Source: Nocardioides ungokensis
GTDB taxonomy: Bacteria; Actinomycetota; Actinomycetes; Propionibacteriales; Nocardioidaceae
Length of the DNA: 64,000 bases
Direction: 5' to 3'
Assembly: GCF_013466985.1 (NCBI RefSeq)
Contig: NZ_CP059164.1
Coordinates: forward strand, 3,729,001-3,793,000
A program made the position numbers and the translations under genes. Positions 53,526-63,240 of the stretch are shown in pieces. How positions within the stretch are numbered: position 1 is the first letter of the stretch; every line of letters begins with the position of its first letter. A model generated the notes under the pieces. The model worked only from the letters and a program-made list of their open reading frames with translations, ran no database searches and had not been told where the DNA came from.

Positions 53526-54707
53526 ATGCCACGTCGCCGCACCGACCCTGCCCCGGGGTCGACGTCCTCGCTGCGGACTGCCAACCAGCAGCGAGTCCTC
53601 GACGTGCTCCGCGGCAGCGCCATCGGTGAGCTCGACGACGGCGACGGCGAGTTCACCCAGGCCGAGCTGGCCCGCGTCACCGGCCTGGCTCCGGCCACGG
53701 TCTCCAACATCGTCCGCGAGCTCGCCGCCTCCGGCCTGGTCGAGACCGAGGCCGGCAGCGGACGGCGCGGCTCGTCGGTGCGTCTGGCCCGCGGCGCGGG
53801 GCTCGTGGCGGGCGTCGACTTCGGCCACAGCCACGTGGCGGTGGCCGTCGGCGACCTGACCGGGCGGCTGCTGGCCGAGGAACGGGTCCGGCTCGAGGCC
53901 GGCCACCACCACACCGAGGCGCTGGGGATGGCCGGCACCATGCTCGACGCGATGGTCGCCGACCACGGGAGGGTCCGCCACATCGGGATGGGCCTGCCGG
54001 CGCCGGTCACCAACGACGTCATCCGCTCCTCGGCGATCTTCCCCGGCTGGGAAGGCGTCGACAGCCGCGCCGCCGCCGAGAAGGAGTTCGGCATCCCCGT
54101 CCACGTCGAGAACGACGCCAACCTCGGCGCCCTCGCCGAGCACCGGCAGGGCGTGGGCCGTGGCCACGACAGCTCGGTCTTCGTGAAGATCTCCTCGGGT
54201 GTCGGCGCCGGCATCATCATCAACAACCAGCTGTTCCACGGGTCCGGGGGATCCGCCGGGGAGATCGGGCACCTGACGGTCGACGAGCAGGGCCCCCTGT
54301 GCCGGTGCGGCAGCCGCGGCTGCCTCGAGGCCTACACCTCCGTCGAGAACGTCCTGTCGATGATGTCCGGGCACCTGCCGGACACCGACCTCGACGCCAT
54401 CGTCGCGGCCGCACGGGGCGGGAACGTGTCCGCGCAGCGCGCCTTCGAAGACGCAGGCCTCCACCTCGGGTGGGGGCTGGCCAACATCGTGAACCTGCTC
54501 AACCCGTCACTGGTCGTGGTCGGCGGCGACATGGCACGCGCCGGCGAGCTGCTGCTCGAGTCCGCGCGGATCGGGCTGCGTCGCCACGCCCTGGACTCGG
54601 TCGCCCTCACCCCGGTCCTCGCCAGCGAGCTGGGCGAGCGGGCCAGCCTGGTGGGCGCCGTGCTGCTGGCGGCCGAGCGGACCGAGCTGGTCGTCGAGCA
54701 CGTGTGA
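53526..54707 (+). CDS. ROK-family transcriptional repressor (XylR/NagC type)
   Basis: A 393-residue protein with an N-terminal winged HTH (TANQQRVLDVLRGSAIGE, FTQAELARVTGLAPATVSNIVRELAASGLVE) and a ROK sugar-kinase-like domain: GVDFGHSHVAVAVGDLTGRLL, HVENDANLGALAEHRQGVG, SSGVGAGIIINNQLFHGSGGSAGEIGHLTV and the zinc motif CRCGSRGCLEAYTS. It probably binds the operon's sugar and leaves the GATCATT-N9-AATGATC operator. ATG 53526 was chosen over ATG 53490 because of leaderless spacing and the basic MPRRR start. Divergent from the sugar ABC operon. Confidence 0.93.
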   Translation: MPRRRTDPAPGSTSSLRTANQQRVLDVLRGSAIGELDDGDGEFTQAELARVTGLAPATVSNIVRELAASGLVETEAGSGRRGSSVRLARGAGLVAGVDFGHSHVAVAVGDLTGRLLAEERVRLEAGHHHTEALGMAGTMLDAMVADHGRVRHIGMGLPAPVTNDVIRSSAIFPGWEGVDSRAAAEKEFGIPVHVENDANLGALAEHRQGVGRGHDSSVFVKISSGVGAGIIINNQLFHGSGGSAGEIGHLTVDEQGPLCRCGSRGCLEAYTSVENVLSMMSGHLPDTDLDAIVAAARGGNVSAQRAFEDAGLHLGWGLANIVNLLNPSLVVVGGDMARAGELLLESARIGLRRHALDSVALTPVLASELGERASLVGAVLLAAERTELVVEHV

Positions 54708-54802
54708 CAACCGACTCTCCGGGGAATGCTCGAGGAACGGGACGGGTACCGCCCGGTTTCGGCGTACGTCGCCGGGACACCGGTCCCTGGCCCGCCGCAC
54801 GA

Positions 54803-54823
54803 GCGCCCGTCCCCTGCGGGCGC
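54803..54823 (+). terminator. Short hairpin after the ROK gene
   Basis: GCGCCCG / CGGGCGC (7-bp arms, 7-nt loop) 95 bp after the ROK stop and 23 bp before the small membrane gene; possible terminator. Confidence 0.4.
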
Positions 54824-54846
54824 CGCACCTCGAATGGAGAACCTCA

Positions 54847-54993
54847 ATGCTCTTCCTGCTCTGGATCCTCGCCGTCATCCTCGTGATCGCGGGCATCATC
54901 CAGCTCTTCAAGCGCAACATCCTCTTCGGCATTGCGCTGATCATCGTCGGGTTCCTCGTCGGCCCCGGCGGCGTGAGCATCTTCAACAAGTGA
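54847..54993 (+). CDS. 48-residue hydrophobic membrane peptide
   Basis: A very short gene: MLFLLWILAVILVIAGIIQ, then FKRN as a cytoplasmic turn, ILFGIALIIVGFLVGPGG and the tail VSIFNK. Two membrane helices in a hairpin are likely. The GPGGVSIF ending resembles a small conserved actinobacterial membrane protein family (recalled, not checked). GGAGA lies 7 nt before ATG 54847. Codon third positions are G/C-rich as in neighbouring genes. Function is unknown. It sits between the ROK regulator and the VOC gene. Confidence 0.75.
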   Translation: MLFLLWILAVILVIAGIIQLFKRNILFGIALIIVGFLVGPGGVSIFNK

Positions 54994-55036
54994 CCCTTCG
55001 GCGCGGGGCGGCGTGACTCGTCCGCTCCGCGCCGAC

Positions 55037-55423
55037 TCACTGCTCGAGGACGATCTCGACCTCGAAACCCTCGGAGCTCTCGAGGTAGAGCGCCGTGTGC
55101 CCGTCTCCCCCGGCGTGCGGGTAGCGGTCGGCGAAGAGCTCGTGCCAGCCGTGCGCGGAGGACTCCGCGCGGATCCGGTCCAGGGTCGCGCGGTCCTCGA
55201 CGGTCAGCGCCAGGTGGTTGACGCCGGGCCGGAACCGGTCGTGGGGCTCGTCGAGCTGGTCGTCGGAGCGCTCGAGGAACAAGTACGTCCCGTCGGTGTG
55301 CACCCAGGAGCGGCAGTCGTCGGAGACGTCCCACTCCAGCTCCCCCAGCAGCCAGCCCCACTCGGAGGCGGCCACGGCGGCATCACCGACCCACAGGTCG
55401 ATGTGGTGGACGGCGCGCGTCAC
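55037..55423 (-). CDS. VOC-superfamily (glyoxalase-like) protein
   Basis: A 128-residue single-domain vicinal-oxygen-chelate protein: AVHHIDLWVGDAAVAASEWGWLLGELEWDV, RPGVNHLALTVEDRATLDRIRAE, and HTALYLESSEGFEVEIVLEQ. The metal ligands His/Glu (VHHID, NHLAL, VEIV) are plausible. Such proteins isomerise, epimerise or cleave small molecules or bind antibiotics; the substrate is unknown. GTG 55423 lies 7 bp after the guaA stop, so it is co-transcribed with guaA. Confidence 0.88.
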   Translation of the reverse strand: MTRAVHHIDLWVGDAAVAASEWGWLLGELEWDVSDDCRSWVHTDGTYLFLERSDDQLDEPHDRFRPGVNHLALTVEDRATLDRIRAESSAHGWHELFADRYPHAGGDGHTALYLESSEGFEVEIVLEQ

Positions 55424-55429
55424 CGGCGC

Positions 55430-57005
<1,576 letters not shown>

Positions 57006-57063
57006 GGGCGAACTCTATCGATCGGGCCGGAGGCGCCCGGCATCAGGTTTGCGGGCGAAATGC

Positions 57064-57104
57064 ATCAGGGCCCGGCCGGGGAGGGAGGGTGGCCGGGCCC
57101 TGAT
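57064..57104. terminator. Terminator between the GMC oxidase and guaA
   Basis: A 14-bp perfect stem (57064-57077 with 57091-57104) and 13-nt loop, downstream of the GMC oxidoreductase stop and upstream of the guaA promoter. Confidence 0.8.
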
Positions 57105-57162
57105 CGTCCACGCATCTGCTGGACAGTGCCTGGACCGCGGGACCCGGCGATTGGGAGGGAGC

Positions 57163-57228
57163 ATGACTGCCGGGTCCGATCATCTCAACGAGGCGCTGTC
57201 ACAGGGGTTACGGCAGGATCCGAATTGA
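57163..57228 (+). CDS. Possible 21-residue peptide (weak)
   Basis: An ATG at 57163 with a strong GGGAGGGA ribosome-binding sequence just before it opens a 21-codon frame (MTAGSDHLNEALSQGLRQDPN, TGA at 57226-57228) on the strand opposite to both neighbours. There is no other support: no promoter is obvious and the sequence is not recognised. It could be chance. The rest of the 232-bp gap holds only the terminator hairpin and guaA promoter. Confidence 0.2.
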   Translation: MTAGSDHLNEALSQGLRQDPN

Positions 57229-57237
57229 TTTTCCGGG

Positions 57238-58950
57238 TCAGCTGACGCCGACGATCGGCAGCCGCAGCGCGGCCGGCGCGTCGTCCGGCACCGCGGGCGC
57301 GGCAGGGGTCTCCGGCTCGATCCGCTGGTAGGCCGCGCCCAGCGGCGGCCGGTGGTCCGGCGCGCCCTTGTTGGGCCAGAACGACATGGCGCGCTCGGCC
57401 TGGGCGGTGATCGTCAGCGACGGGTTGACCCCGAGGTTGGCGGTCACCGCGGAGCCGTCGGCGACGTGCAGGCCGGGGTGGCCGTAGAGCCGCTGGTAGG
57501 GGTCGATCACGCCGGTCTCCGGGCTGTCGCCGATCGCGCAGCCGCCCAGGAAGTGGGCGGTCAGGGGCCGGTTGAAGGGCTCCCCGATCGAGCCGCCCGG
57601 GGTCCCGCCCATGATCTTCGCCATCAGCCGGACCGCCACGTTGCCGGCGGGGATCCAGGTGGGGTTGGGGACGCCGTGACCCTGCTTGCTGGTCAGGTAG
57701 CGCTTCCTCGTGCCGGGGATCCGCTTGGTGTAAGTGGTGATCGAGTTGTCGAGGCTCTGCATCACCAGCGCGATCACCGTCCGCTCCGACCAGTGCTTGA
57801 GGTCGTAGAGGTCGGCGACGTTGCGCCGCTGGGTCCACATCTCGCGCAGCCAGGTCCGCCAGCGGGGCTCGGGGAGGTCGCCGTCGGTCAGCACGGTCTG
57901 CATCAACGACATCAGGTTGCTGCCCTTGCCGTAGCGCACCGGCTCGATGTGGGTGTCCTGGTCGGGATGGAAGCTCGAGGTGATCGCGATGCCCTGGCTG
58001 TAGTCGACCTTCGCATCGGGTGCGATCGCGCCCATGATCGACTCGGAGTTGGTGCGCGACAGGAAGCCCAGCCGCGAGGAGACGCGCGGCAGGTGGCCCT
58101 CGTCGCGCATCCGGTGCAGCAGTCGCTGGGTGCCCAGCGAGGACGCGGCGAAGACGACCTGCTCGGCGGTGAGCACCCGGCGGGCCGACCGCCGGCCGGT
58201 CTTGGCCTTGGTGAACTTCACGTGCACGTCGTACCCGCCGGTCGAGCGGGGCGCGACCCGGGTGACCGTCGTGAGCGGGAGCACGCGGGCGCCGTTCTGC
58301 TCGGCGAGGTGGAGGTAGTTCTTGACCAGGGTGTTCTTGGCGTTGTGCCGGCAGCCGCTCATGCACTCGCCGCAGCCGATGCACGACGTGCGCGCTGGTC
58401 CGACCCCGCCGAAGAAGGGGTCGGGCACGGTCCGGCCGGGCTCGTCGGTCGGGCCGCCGAAGAAGACGCCCACCGGGGTCGGGTGGAAGGTGTCCCCCAC
58501 CCCCATCTCGGTGGCGACCTGCTCCATCACGTCATCGGCGGGCGTGCGCAGGGGGTTCTCGACCACGCCGAGCATCCGCTTGGCCTGGTCGTAGTAGGGC
58601 GCGAGCTCGGACTTCCAGTCGGTGATGTGGCTCCACTGCGGGTCTGCGTAGAACGCGGGCAGCGGCTCGTAGAGGGTGTTCGCGTAGACGAGCGAGCCGC
58701 CGCCGACCCCGGCGCCGGAGACGATCAGGCAGTCGCGCAGCGCGTCGATGCGCTGGATGCCGTAGCAGCCGACCTCGGGCCGGAACAGGTAGCGCTTGAC
58801 GTCGAACGAGGTGTCGGCGAAGTCCCGGTCCTCGAAGCGGGCGCCGGCCTCCAGGACGCCGACCCGGTAGCCCTTCTCGGTCAGCCGCAGCGCGGTCACC
58901 GAGCCCCCGAAGCCGGACCCGATGACGAGGACGTCGTAGTCGAGCTCCAT
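57238..58950 (-). CDS. GMC-family oxidoreductase, ChoD-like cholesterol oxidase homologue
   Basis: A 570-residue FAD enzyme. N-terminal VLVIGSGFGGSVTALRL binds FAD; the CIGCGECMSGCRHNAKNTLVKNYL block is typical of the ChoD-type subgroup; C-terminal HFLGGCAIGDSP and VADGSAVTANLGVNPSLTITAQAERA hold the catalytic His/Asn region. Length and position near guaA/guaB3 match M. tuberculosis ChoD (Rv3409c), a putative cholesterol oxidase of disputed activity. ATG 58950 overlaps the aldehyde dehydrogenase stop by 4 bp (ATGA). The substrate may be a sterol or another alcohol. Confidence 0.9.
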   Translation of the reverse strand: MELDYDVLVIGSGFGGSVTALRLTEKGYRVGVLEAGARFEDRDFADTSFDVKRYLFRPEVGCYGIQRIDALRDCLIVSGAGVGGGSLVYANTLYEPLPAFYADPQWSHITDWKSELAPYYDQAKRMLGVVENPLRTPADDVMEQVATEMGVGDTFHPTPVGVFFGGPTDEPGRTVPDPFFGGVGPARTSCIGCGECMSGCRHNAKNTLVKNYLHLAEQNGARVLPLTTVTRVAPRSTGGYDVHVKFTKAKTGRRSARRVLTAEQVVFAASSLGTQRLLHRMRDEGHLPRVSSRLGFLSRTNSESIMGAIAPDAKVDYSQGIAITSSFHPDQDTHIEPVRYGKGSNLMSLMQTVLTDGDLPEPRWRTWLREMWTQRRNVADLYDLKHWSERTVIALVMQSLDNSITTYTKRIPGTRKRYLTSKQGHGVPNPTWIPAGNVAVRLMAKIMGGTPGGSIGEPFNRPLTAHFLGGCAIGDSPETGVIDPYQRLYGHPGLHVADGSAVTANLGVNPSLTITAQAERAMSFWPNKGAPDHRPPLGAAYQRIEPETPAAPAVPDDAPAALRLPIVGVS

Positions 58951-60572
58951 CACGCCCTCCCCAGCTTCTTCATCAGGCGCAGGTTGGCGGTCATCACCTT
59001 CGCGTAGGTCTCGTCGGACATCCCGAGCATCGGCGCGAACCGGACCAGTCGCTGGGTCGCCACCGACTGGGGCTCGGTGTAGCGCAGGATGCCCTCGCTG
59101 CCCTGCCGGCGGCCCATGCCCGACTGGCGCATCCCGCCCATCGGCGAGTCGATGCTCGCGAACGTCGCCCCGAACGCCTCGTTGATGTTGACCGTGCCGC
59201 ACCGGATCTCCCGGGCGACGGCGCGGGCCCGAGGCCCGTCCTGGCTGTAGATCGAGGCGTTGAGGCCGTACTCCCCCTCGTTGGCGCGGGCCACCGCGTC
59301 CGCCTCGTCGTGGAAGCGGTAGAGCGAGATCACCGGGCCGAAGGTCTCGTGGCCGAAGCAGGTCATCTCCGGCGTCACGCCCTCGAGGATGGTCGGCTCG
59401 TAGAAGAACGGGCCGAGGTCCGGCCGGGCCCGGCCTCCGGTCAGGACCCGCGCCCCCTTGGCGACGGCGTCCTCGACGTGGGCCTCGACGGTGTCGAGCT
59501 GGTCCTGCGAGATCAGCGAGCCCATGTCGTTGCCCCACTCCAGGGTGGCGCCGAGCGTCATCGCCTCGGTGCGGGCGACGAAGCGCTCGACGAACCGGTC
59601 GTAGACCTGGTCGGCGACGAAGAGCCGCTCGGTCGAGACGCACAGCTGCCCGGCGTTCGAGAACGACGCCCGTACGGCGCCCTCGGCGGCCTTCTCGAGG
59701 TCGGCGTCGCGCAGCACCAGCAGCGGGTTCTTGCCGCCGAGCTCGAGCGAGCACCCGATGAGCCGGTCGGCGCAGCCCTTGGCCACCAGCTTGCCGGTGG
59801 CGGTCGAGCCGGTGAAGCAGACGTAGTCGGCCTGGCCGATGATCGCCGTACCGACCCGCGAGCCCGGGCCCGCGACGACCTGCCACAGGTCGCGGGGGAA
59901 GCCGGCCTGCTCGAGCAGCTCGGCTCCCAGCAGCGCGGAGAGCATGGTCTGGGCGTCCGGCTTGGTGACGACCGCGTTGCCGGCCATCAGCGCGGGCAGG
60001 CCGTCGCACAGCGCCATCGTGAACGGGTAGTTCCAGGGCGAGATGATGCCGACGACGCCCTTGGGGATCCGGTTGACCTCCACCCGGGTCAGGCCGGGCA
60101 CGACGCCGAGCCTGCGCTGGGTGTCGAGGTGCTGGTGCGCGGTGCGCGCGTAGTAGCGGGCGGTGAGCGCGATGTGCAGCGGCTCGTCGAACGCGTGCTT
60201 GCGGGCCTTGCCGGACTCCCAGACGATCAGGTCGATGATCTCGTCCTGCCGGTCCAGGACCAGGTCGTGGAGGCGCAGCATGATCGCCGAGCGCTCCTCG
60301 AGCGAGGTCCGCGCCCAGGCGGCCTGCGCCCGCCGCGCCCGCGCGAACGCCTCGGCCACGTCCGCGTCGCTGGACTGCGGGATGTGGGCCAGGGGGGCGC
60401 CGTTGAGGGGCGACCGGACCTCGACGGTGGCGCCCGAGGTGGCCAGGACCCGCCGGGTCAGCGCCGCGGTGACGTCGGGCTCGAGGGCGTACGACGCGGT
60501 GGGATCGTGCTCGGGGTCGTGCGGCCCCTCCACTGTCGGGCCGCCCGAGGGAGTGGGGTTCTGCGCGCTCAT
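58950..60572 (-). CDS. gabD2: Succinate-semialdehyde dehydrogenase (NADP+)
   Basis: NAD(P)-dependent aldehyde dehydrogenase of about 540 residues, of the GabD2 type: IISPWNYPFTMALCDGLPALMAGNAVVTKPD, CFTGSTATGKLVAK, CSLELGGKNPLLV (catalytic Glu), FSNAGQLCVSTERLFV (nucleophile Cys), and GHETFGPVISLYRF. Oxidises succinic semialdehyde to succinate, feeding the TCA cycle. ATG 60572 was chosen: TACTCT at 60579-60584 leaves 6 nt, implying leaderless translation; the ORF extends 11 codons further. Coupled to the GMC oxidase downstream, so both may act on one pathway's alcohol and aldehyde. Confidence 0.9.
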   Translation of the reverse strand: MSAQNPTPSGGPTVEGPHDPEHDPTASYALEPDVTAALTRRVLATSGATVEVRSPLNGAPLAHIPQSSDADVAEAFARARRAQAAWARTSLEERSAIMLRLHDLVLDRQDEIIDLIVWESGKARKHAFDEPLHIALTARYYARTAHQHLDTQRRLGVVPGLTRVEVNRIPKGVVGIISPWNYPFTMALCDGLPALMAGNAVVTKPDAQTMLSALLGAELLEQAGFPRDLWQVVAGPGSRVGTAIIGQADYVCFTGSTATGKLVAKGCADRLIGCSLELGGKNPLLVLRDADLEKAAEGAVRASFSNAGQLCVSTERLFVADQVYDRFVERFVARTEAMTLGATLEWGNDMGSLISQDQLDTVEAHVEDAVAKGARVLTGGRARPDLGPFFYEPTILEGVTPEMTCFGHETFGPVISLYRFHDEADAVARANEGEYGLNASIYSQDGPRARAVAREIRCGTVNINEAFGATFASIDSPMGGMRQSGMGRRQGSEGILRYTEPQSVATQRLVRFAPMLGMSDETYAKVMTANLRLMKKLGRA

Positions 60573-60673
60573 GTACCGAGAGTATGTGACCCCCGTCTCG
60601 CTCACTACCCCGCGGTAGCCAACTGAGACGTTTTACACACTTCCTTGATCTGTCAACCGATGAGGGCCAGACG

Positions 60674-62392
60674 TCAGACGATGTCGGGGGCCCGCACCCG
60701 CGCCTCGTCGGCCTCGCGGTCGGTCAGCTGCTCCTGGCTCAGCCGCTCCGCCTCGACCCGGCGCCGGTAGTGGTCGACCTCGTCGGCGAGGCGGGCCTCG
60801 TCCCAGCCGAGCTCCCCGGCCATCAGCCGTGCTGCCGCCGGCGCGGCCGCGAGGCCCCGGTCGAACGTCTCGATCGAGATGCGGGTGCGCCGGGTCAGCA
60901 CGTCGTCGAGGTGGCGCGCGCCCTCGTGGGTCACGGCGTACACGACCTCGGCGGCGAGGTAGTCCTCGGTGCCCTCGAGCGTCGCCGCGAGCTCGGGACG
61001 CACCGCGATGAGGGCGAGCAGGTCGTCGATCATGTCCCCGAAGCGGCCGAGCAGGTGGTCGATGCGGGCCACGTTCAGGCCGGAGCGGCGGGCCAGCAGC
61101 ACCCGCTGGTTCGAGCGGGTCTCGAACCCGTCGGCGCCCACGAGCGGGACCCGGTCGGTGATGGAGCCGCGGACGGTCAGGTTGGCGGTGGCCTTGAGCG
61201 AGTGGGCCGCCGCGTCGACGGCGTCCCTCGCCATCACGCGGTACGTCGTGAGCTTGCCGCCGGCGATCATCACCAGGCCCGGCACGGGCGCCACCACGGT
61301 GTGCTCCCGGGAGATCCGCGAGGTCGGCTCGGACTCGCCGGTGAGCAGCGGGCGCAGGCCGGCGTACACGCCCTCGACGTCCTCGTGGTCCAGGGGCTCC
61401 CGCAGGATCGTGTTGACGTGACTGAGTACGTAGTCGATGTCCGCGCGGCTGGCTGCCGGGTGCGCCTTGTCGAGGTCCCAGGCGGTGTCGGTGGTACCGA
61501 TGATCCAGTGCCGGCCCCAGGGGATCACGAACAGCACCGACTTCTCGGTCCGGGTGATGAAGCCGGCGTCGGACCGGATCCGGTCGCGCGGCACCACCAG
61601 GTGGATGCCCTTGCTGGCCTGCACGTGCAGCGCGCCGCGGCCGCCCACCATCTCCTGGATCTCGTCGGTCCACACGCCCGCGGCGTTGACGACGACCCGT
61701 GCCCGGACCTCGAGGTCGCGTCCGGTCTCGAGGTCGCGCGCCGACACGCCCACGACCCGCTCCCCCTCGCGCAGGAAGCCGGTGACGCGGACCCGGGTCG
61801 CCACGTGGGCGCCGTACCTCGCCGCCGTGCGGGCCACGGTCAGGACCAGCCGGGCGTCGTCGACCTGGCAGTCGTAGTAGCGGATCGCTCCGGCGACCTT
61901 GTCGGCCTTGAAGTCCGGCGCCATCCGGGCAAGCTGCTTGCGGAAGAGGTGGCGGTGGCGTGGGACGCCCATCTCGTACTTGCCCAGCATCGCCATGGCG
62001 TCGTAGAGGATCAGGCCCGAGCCCACGTAGGGACGCTCCCACCCGAGGCGGGTCAGCGGATAGAGGAACGGCACCGGGCGGACCAGGTGCGGGGCGATCC
62101 GGGTGAGCAGCAGGCCACGCTCCTGCAGGGCCTCACGGACCAGTGCGAAGTCGAGCATCTCCAGGTAGCGCAGGCCGCCGTGCACCAGCTTGCTGCTGCG
62201 GCTGCTGGTGCCGCTGGCCAGGTCGCGCTGCTCGAGCAGGCCGGTGCTCAGCCCCCGCGTGACCGCGTCCAGCGCGGTGCCGACCCCCACCACCCCGCCG
62301 CCCACGACGAGGACGTCGAGCTCGTCGGGGGACGCCAGCGCCGCCAGCGCGTGGTCCCGGGACTGCGGGCTGAGGGCGCTGGGCTGGTTCAT
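60674..62392 (-). CDS. glpD: Glycerol-3-phosphate dehydrogenase (FAD-dependent)
   Basis: Membrane-associated enzyme oxidising glycerol-3-phosphate to DHAP and passing electrons to quinone. About 572 residues. FAD-binding VLVVGGGVVGVGTALDAVTRGLSTGLLEQ, DLASGTSSRSSKLVHGGLRYLE (conserved GTSSRSSKLVHGG), RVVVNAAGVWTDEIQ, and the C-terminal LTTYRVMARDAVDAAAHSL. Start ATG 62392 with CACACT at 62399-62404, 6 nt upstream. Other upstream starts lack family similarity. It separates the amidohydrolase and aldehyde dehydrogenase genes. Confidence 0.95.
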   Translation of the reverse strand: MNQPSALSPQSRDHALAALASPDELDVLVVGGGVVGVGTALDAVTRGLSTGLLEQRDLASGTSSRSSKLVHGGLRYLEMLDFALVREALQERGLLLTRIAPHLVRPVPFLYPLTRLGWERPYVGSGLILYDAMAMLGKYEMGVPRHRHLFRKQLARMAPDFKADKVAGAIRYYDCQVDDARLVLTVARTAARYGAHVATRVRVTGFLREGERVVGVSARDLETGRDLEVRARVVVNAAGVWTDEIQEMVGGRGALHVQASKGIHLVVPRDRIRSDAGFITRTEKSVLFVIPWGRHWIIGTTDTAWDLDKAHPAASRADIDYVLSHVNTILREPLDHEDVEGVYAGLRPLLTGESEPTSRISREHTVVAPVPGLVMIAGGKLTTYRVMARDAVDAAAHSLKATANLTVRGSITDRVPLVGADGFETRSNQRVLLARRSGLNVARIDHLLGRFGDMIDDLLALIAVRPELAATLEGTEDYLAAEVVYAVTHEGARHLDDVLTRRTRISIETFDRGLAAAPAAARLMAGELGWDEARLADEVDHYRRRVEAERLSQEQLTDREADEARVRAPDIV

Positions 62393-62436
62393 GACCCCAG
62401 TGTGCGTGACCCCGGCTCGTGTGACGAGGGTCGAGC

Positions 62437-63240
62437 TCAGCGGCGGCGGGGCCCGAGGGAAGGGCGCCGGTCGGCGTGCATGGTGCGCGCCGCGCGGGTC
62501 TCGGCGACCACCGCCGGGTCGAGCTCGGCGACGGCCAGCCCCTCCTCCTCGCCGAGCCGGGCGAGCGGGCGGCCCTCGGGGTCGTAGACCGCGGAGCCCC
62601 CGATGAACTCGTAGGGTCCGCACGGCCCGGTCATCGCCGCGAGGACGACGTACATCCCGTTGTCCAGAGCCCGCGCAGGCAGGGCCAGGTCGCGGCGATG
62701 GCCCCCGCCGGGGAAGAAGGCGGCGGAGCTGAGGTACGCCGAGGCGCCGTCGTCGGCGGCGGCCCGCGCGTGCTCGGGGAACGAGCTGTCGTAGCAGATC
62801 GACAGCCCCAGCTCGACGCCGTCGACAGTGATCGAGGCGCCGTGGTCGCCGTGGACGAAGAACGGCGTCTCGTCGCTGTCGAGGTGCTGCTTGTCGTAGG
62901 GGGCGCTCACCTCGCCCGACGGGAGGACCACGAGCATCGACAGCGTCTTGACCGCCCCCCGCTGCAGCGGTGTGGACACGACGACGACCGCGTCCGCGGC
63001 GGCCGCCGCGGTGCGCAGCGGGTCGAGCCAGCCGCCGTCGAGGTCCCCGGCCGAGGGCACCGGACCGAGGAACACGCCCAGGTCGTAGCCGGTCAGGAAC
63101 GCCTCGGGCAGCAGCACCAGCCGCGCGCCCTGGCTCCCGGCGAGCGACACCAGGCGCGCCGCCGTGGTCACGTTGGCCGCCACGTCACCTGAGGCGACGA
63201 CCGCCTGGCCCGCGGCCACGCGCAGCGGCCCGGGCGTCAC
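62437..63240 (-). CDS. Carbon-nitrogen hydrolase (nitrilase superfamily amidase)
   Basis: A 267-residue enzyme with the catalytic Glu-Lys-Cys triad: VLLPEAFLTGYD (Glu), APYDKQHLDSDE (Lys) and LGLSICYDSSFPEHARAAADDGASAYL (Cys). It probably hydrolyses a small amide or nitrile; the substrate is unknown. Start is GTG 63240, whose last bases overlap the guaB3 stop (GTGA), so it is translated as the second gene of the guaB3 operon. Confidence 0.92.
   Translation of the reverse strand: MTPGPLRVAAGQAVVASGDVAANVTTAARLVSLAGSQGARLVLLPEAFLTGYDLGVFLGPVPSAGDLDGGWLDPLRTAAAAADAVVVVSTPLQRGAVKTLSMLVVLPSGEVSAPYDKQHLDSDETPFFVHGDHGASITVDGVELGLSICYDSSFPEHARAAADDGASAYLSSAAFFPGGGHRRDLALPARALDNGMYVVLAAMTGPCGPYEFIGGSAVYDPEGRPLARLGEEEGLAVAELDPAVVAETRAARTMHADRRPSLGPRRR

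Noticed and set aside
57064..57104. Guanine or purine riboswitch before guaA
   Set aside because: The guaA promoter hexamer lies between this hairpin and the gene and leaves no leader, so the hairpin is better read as a terminator.
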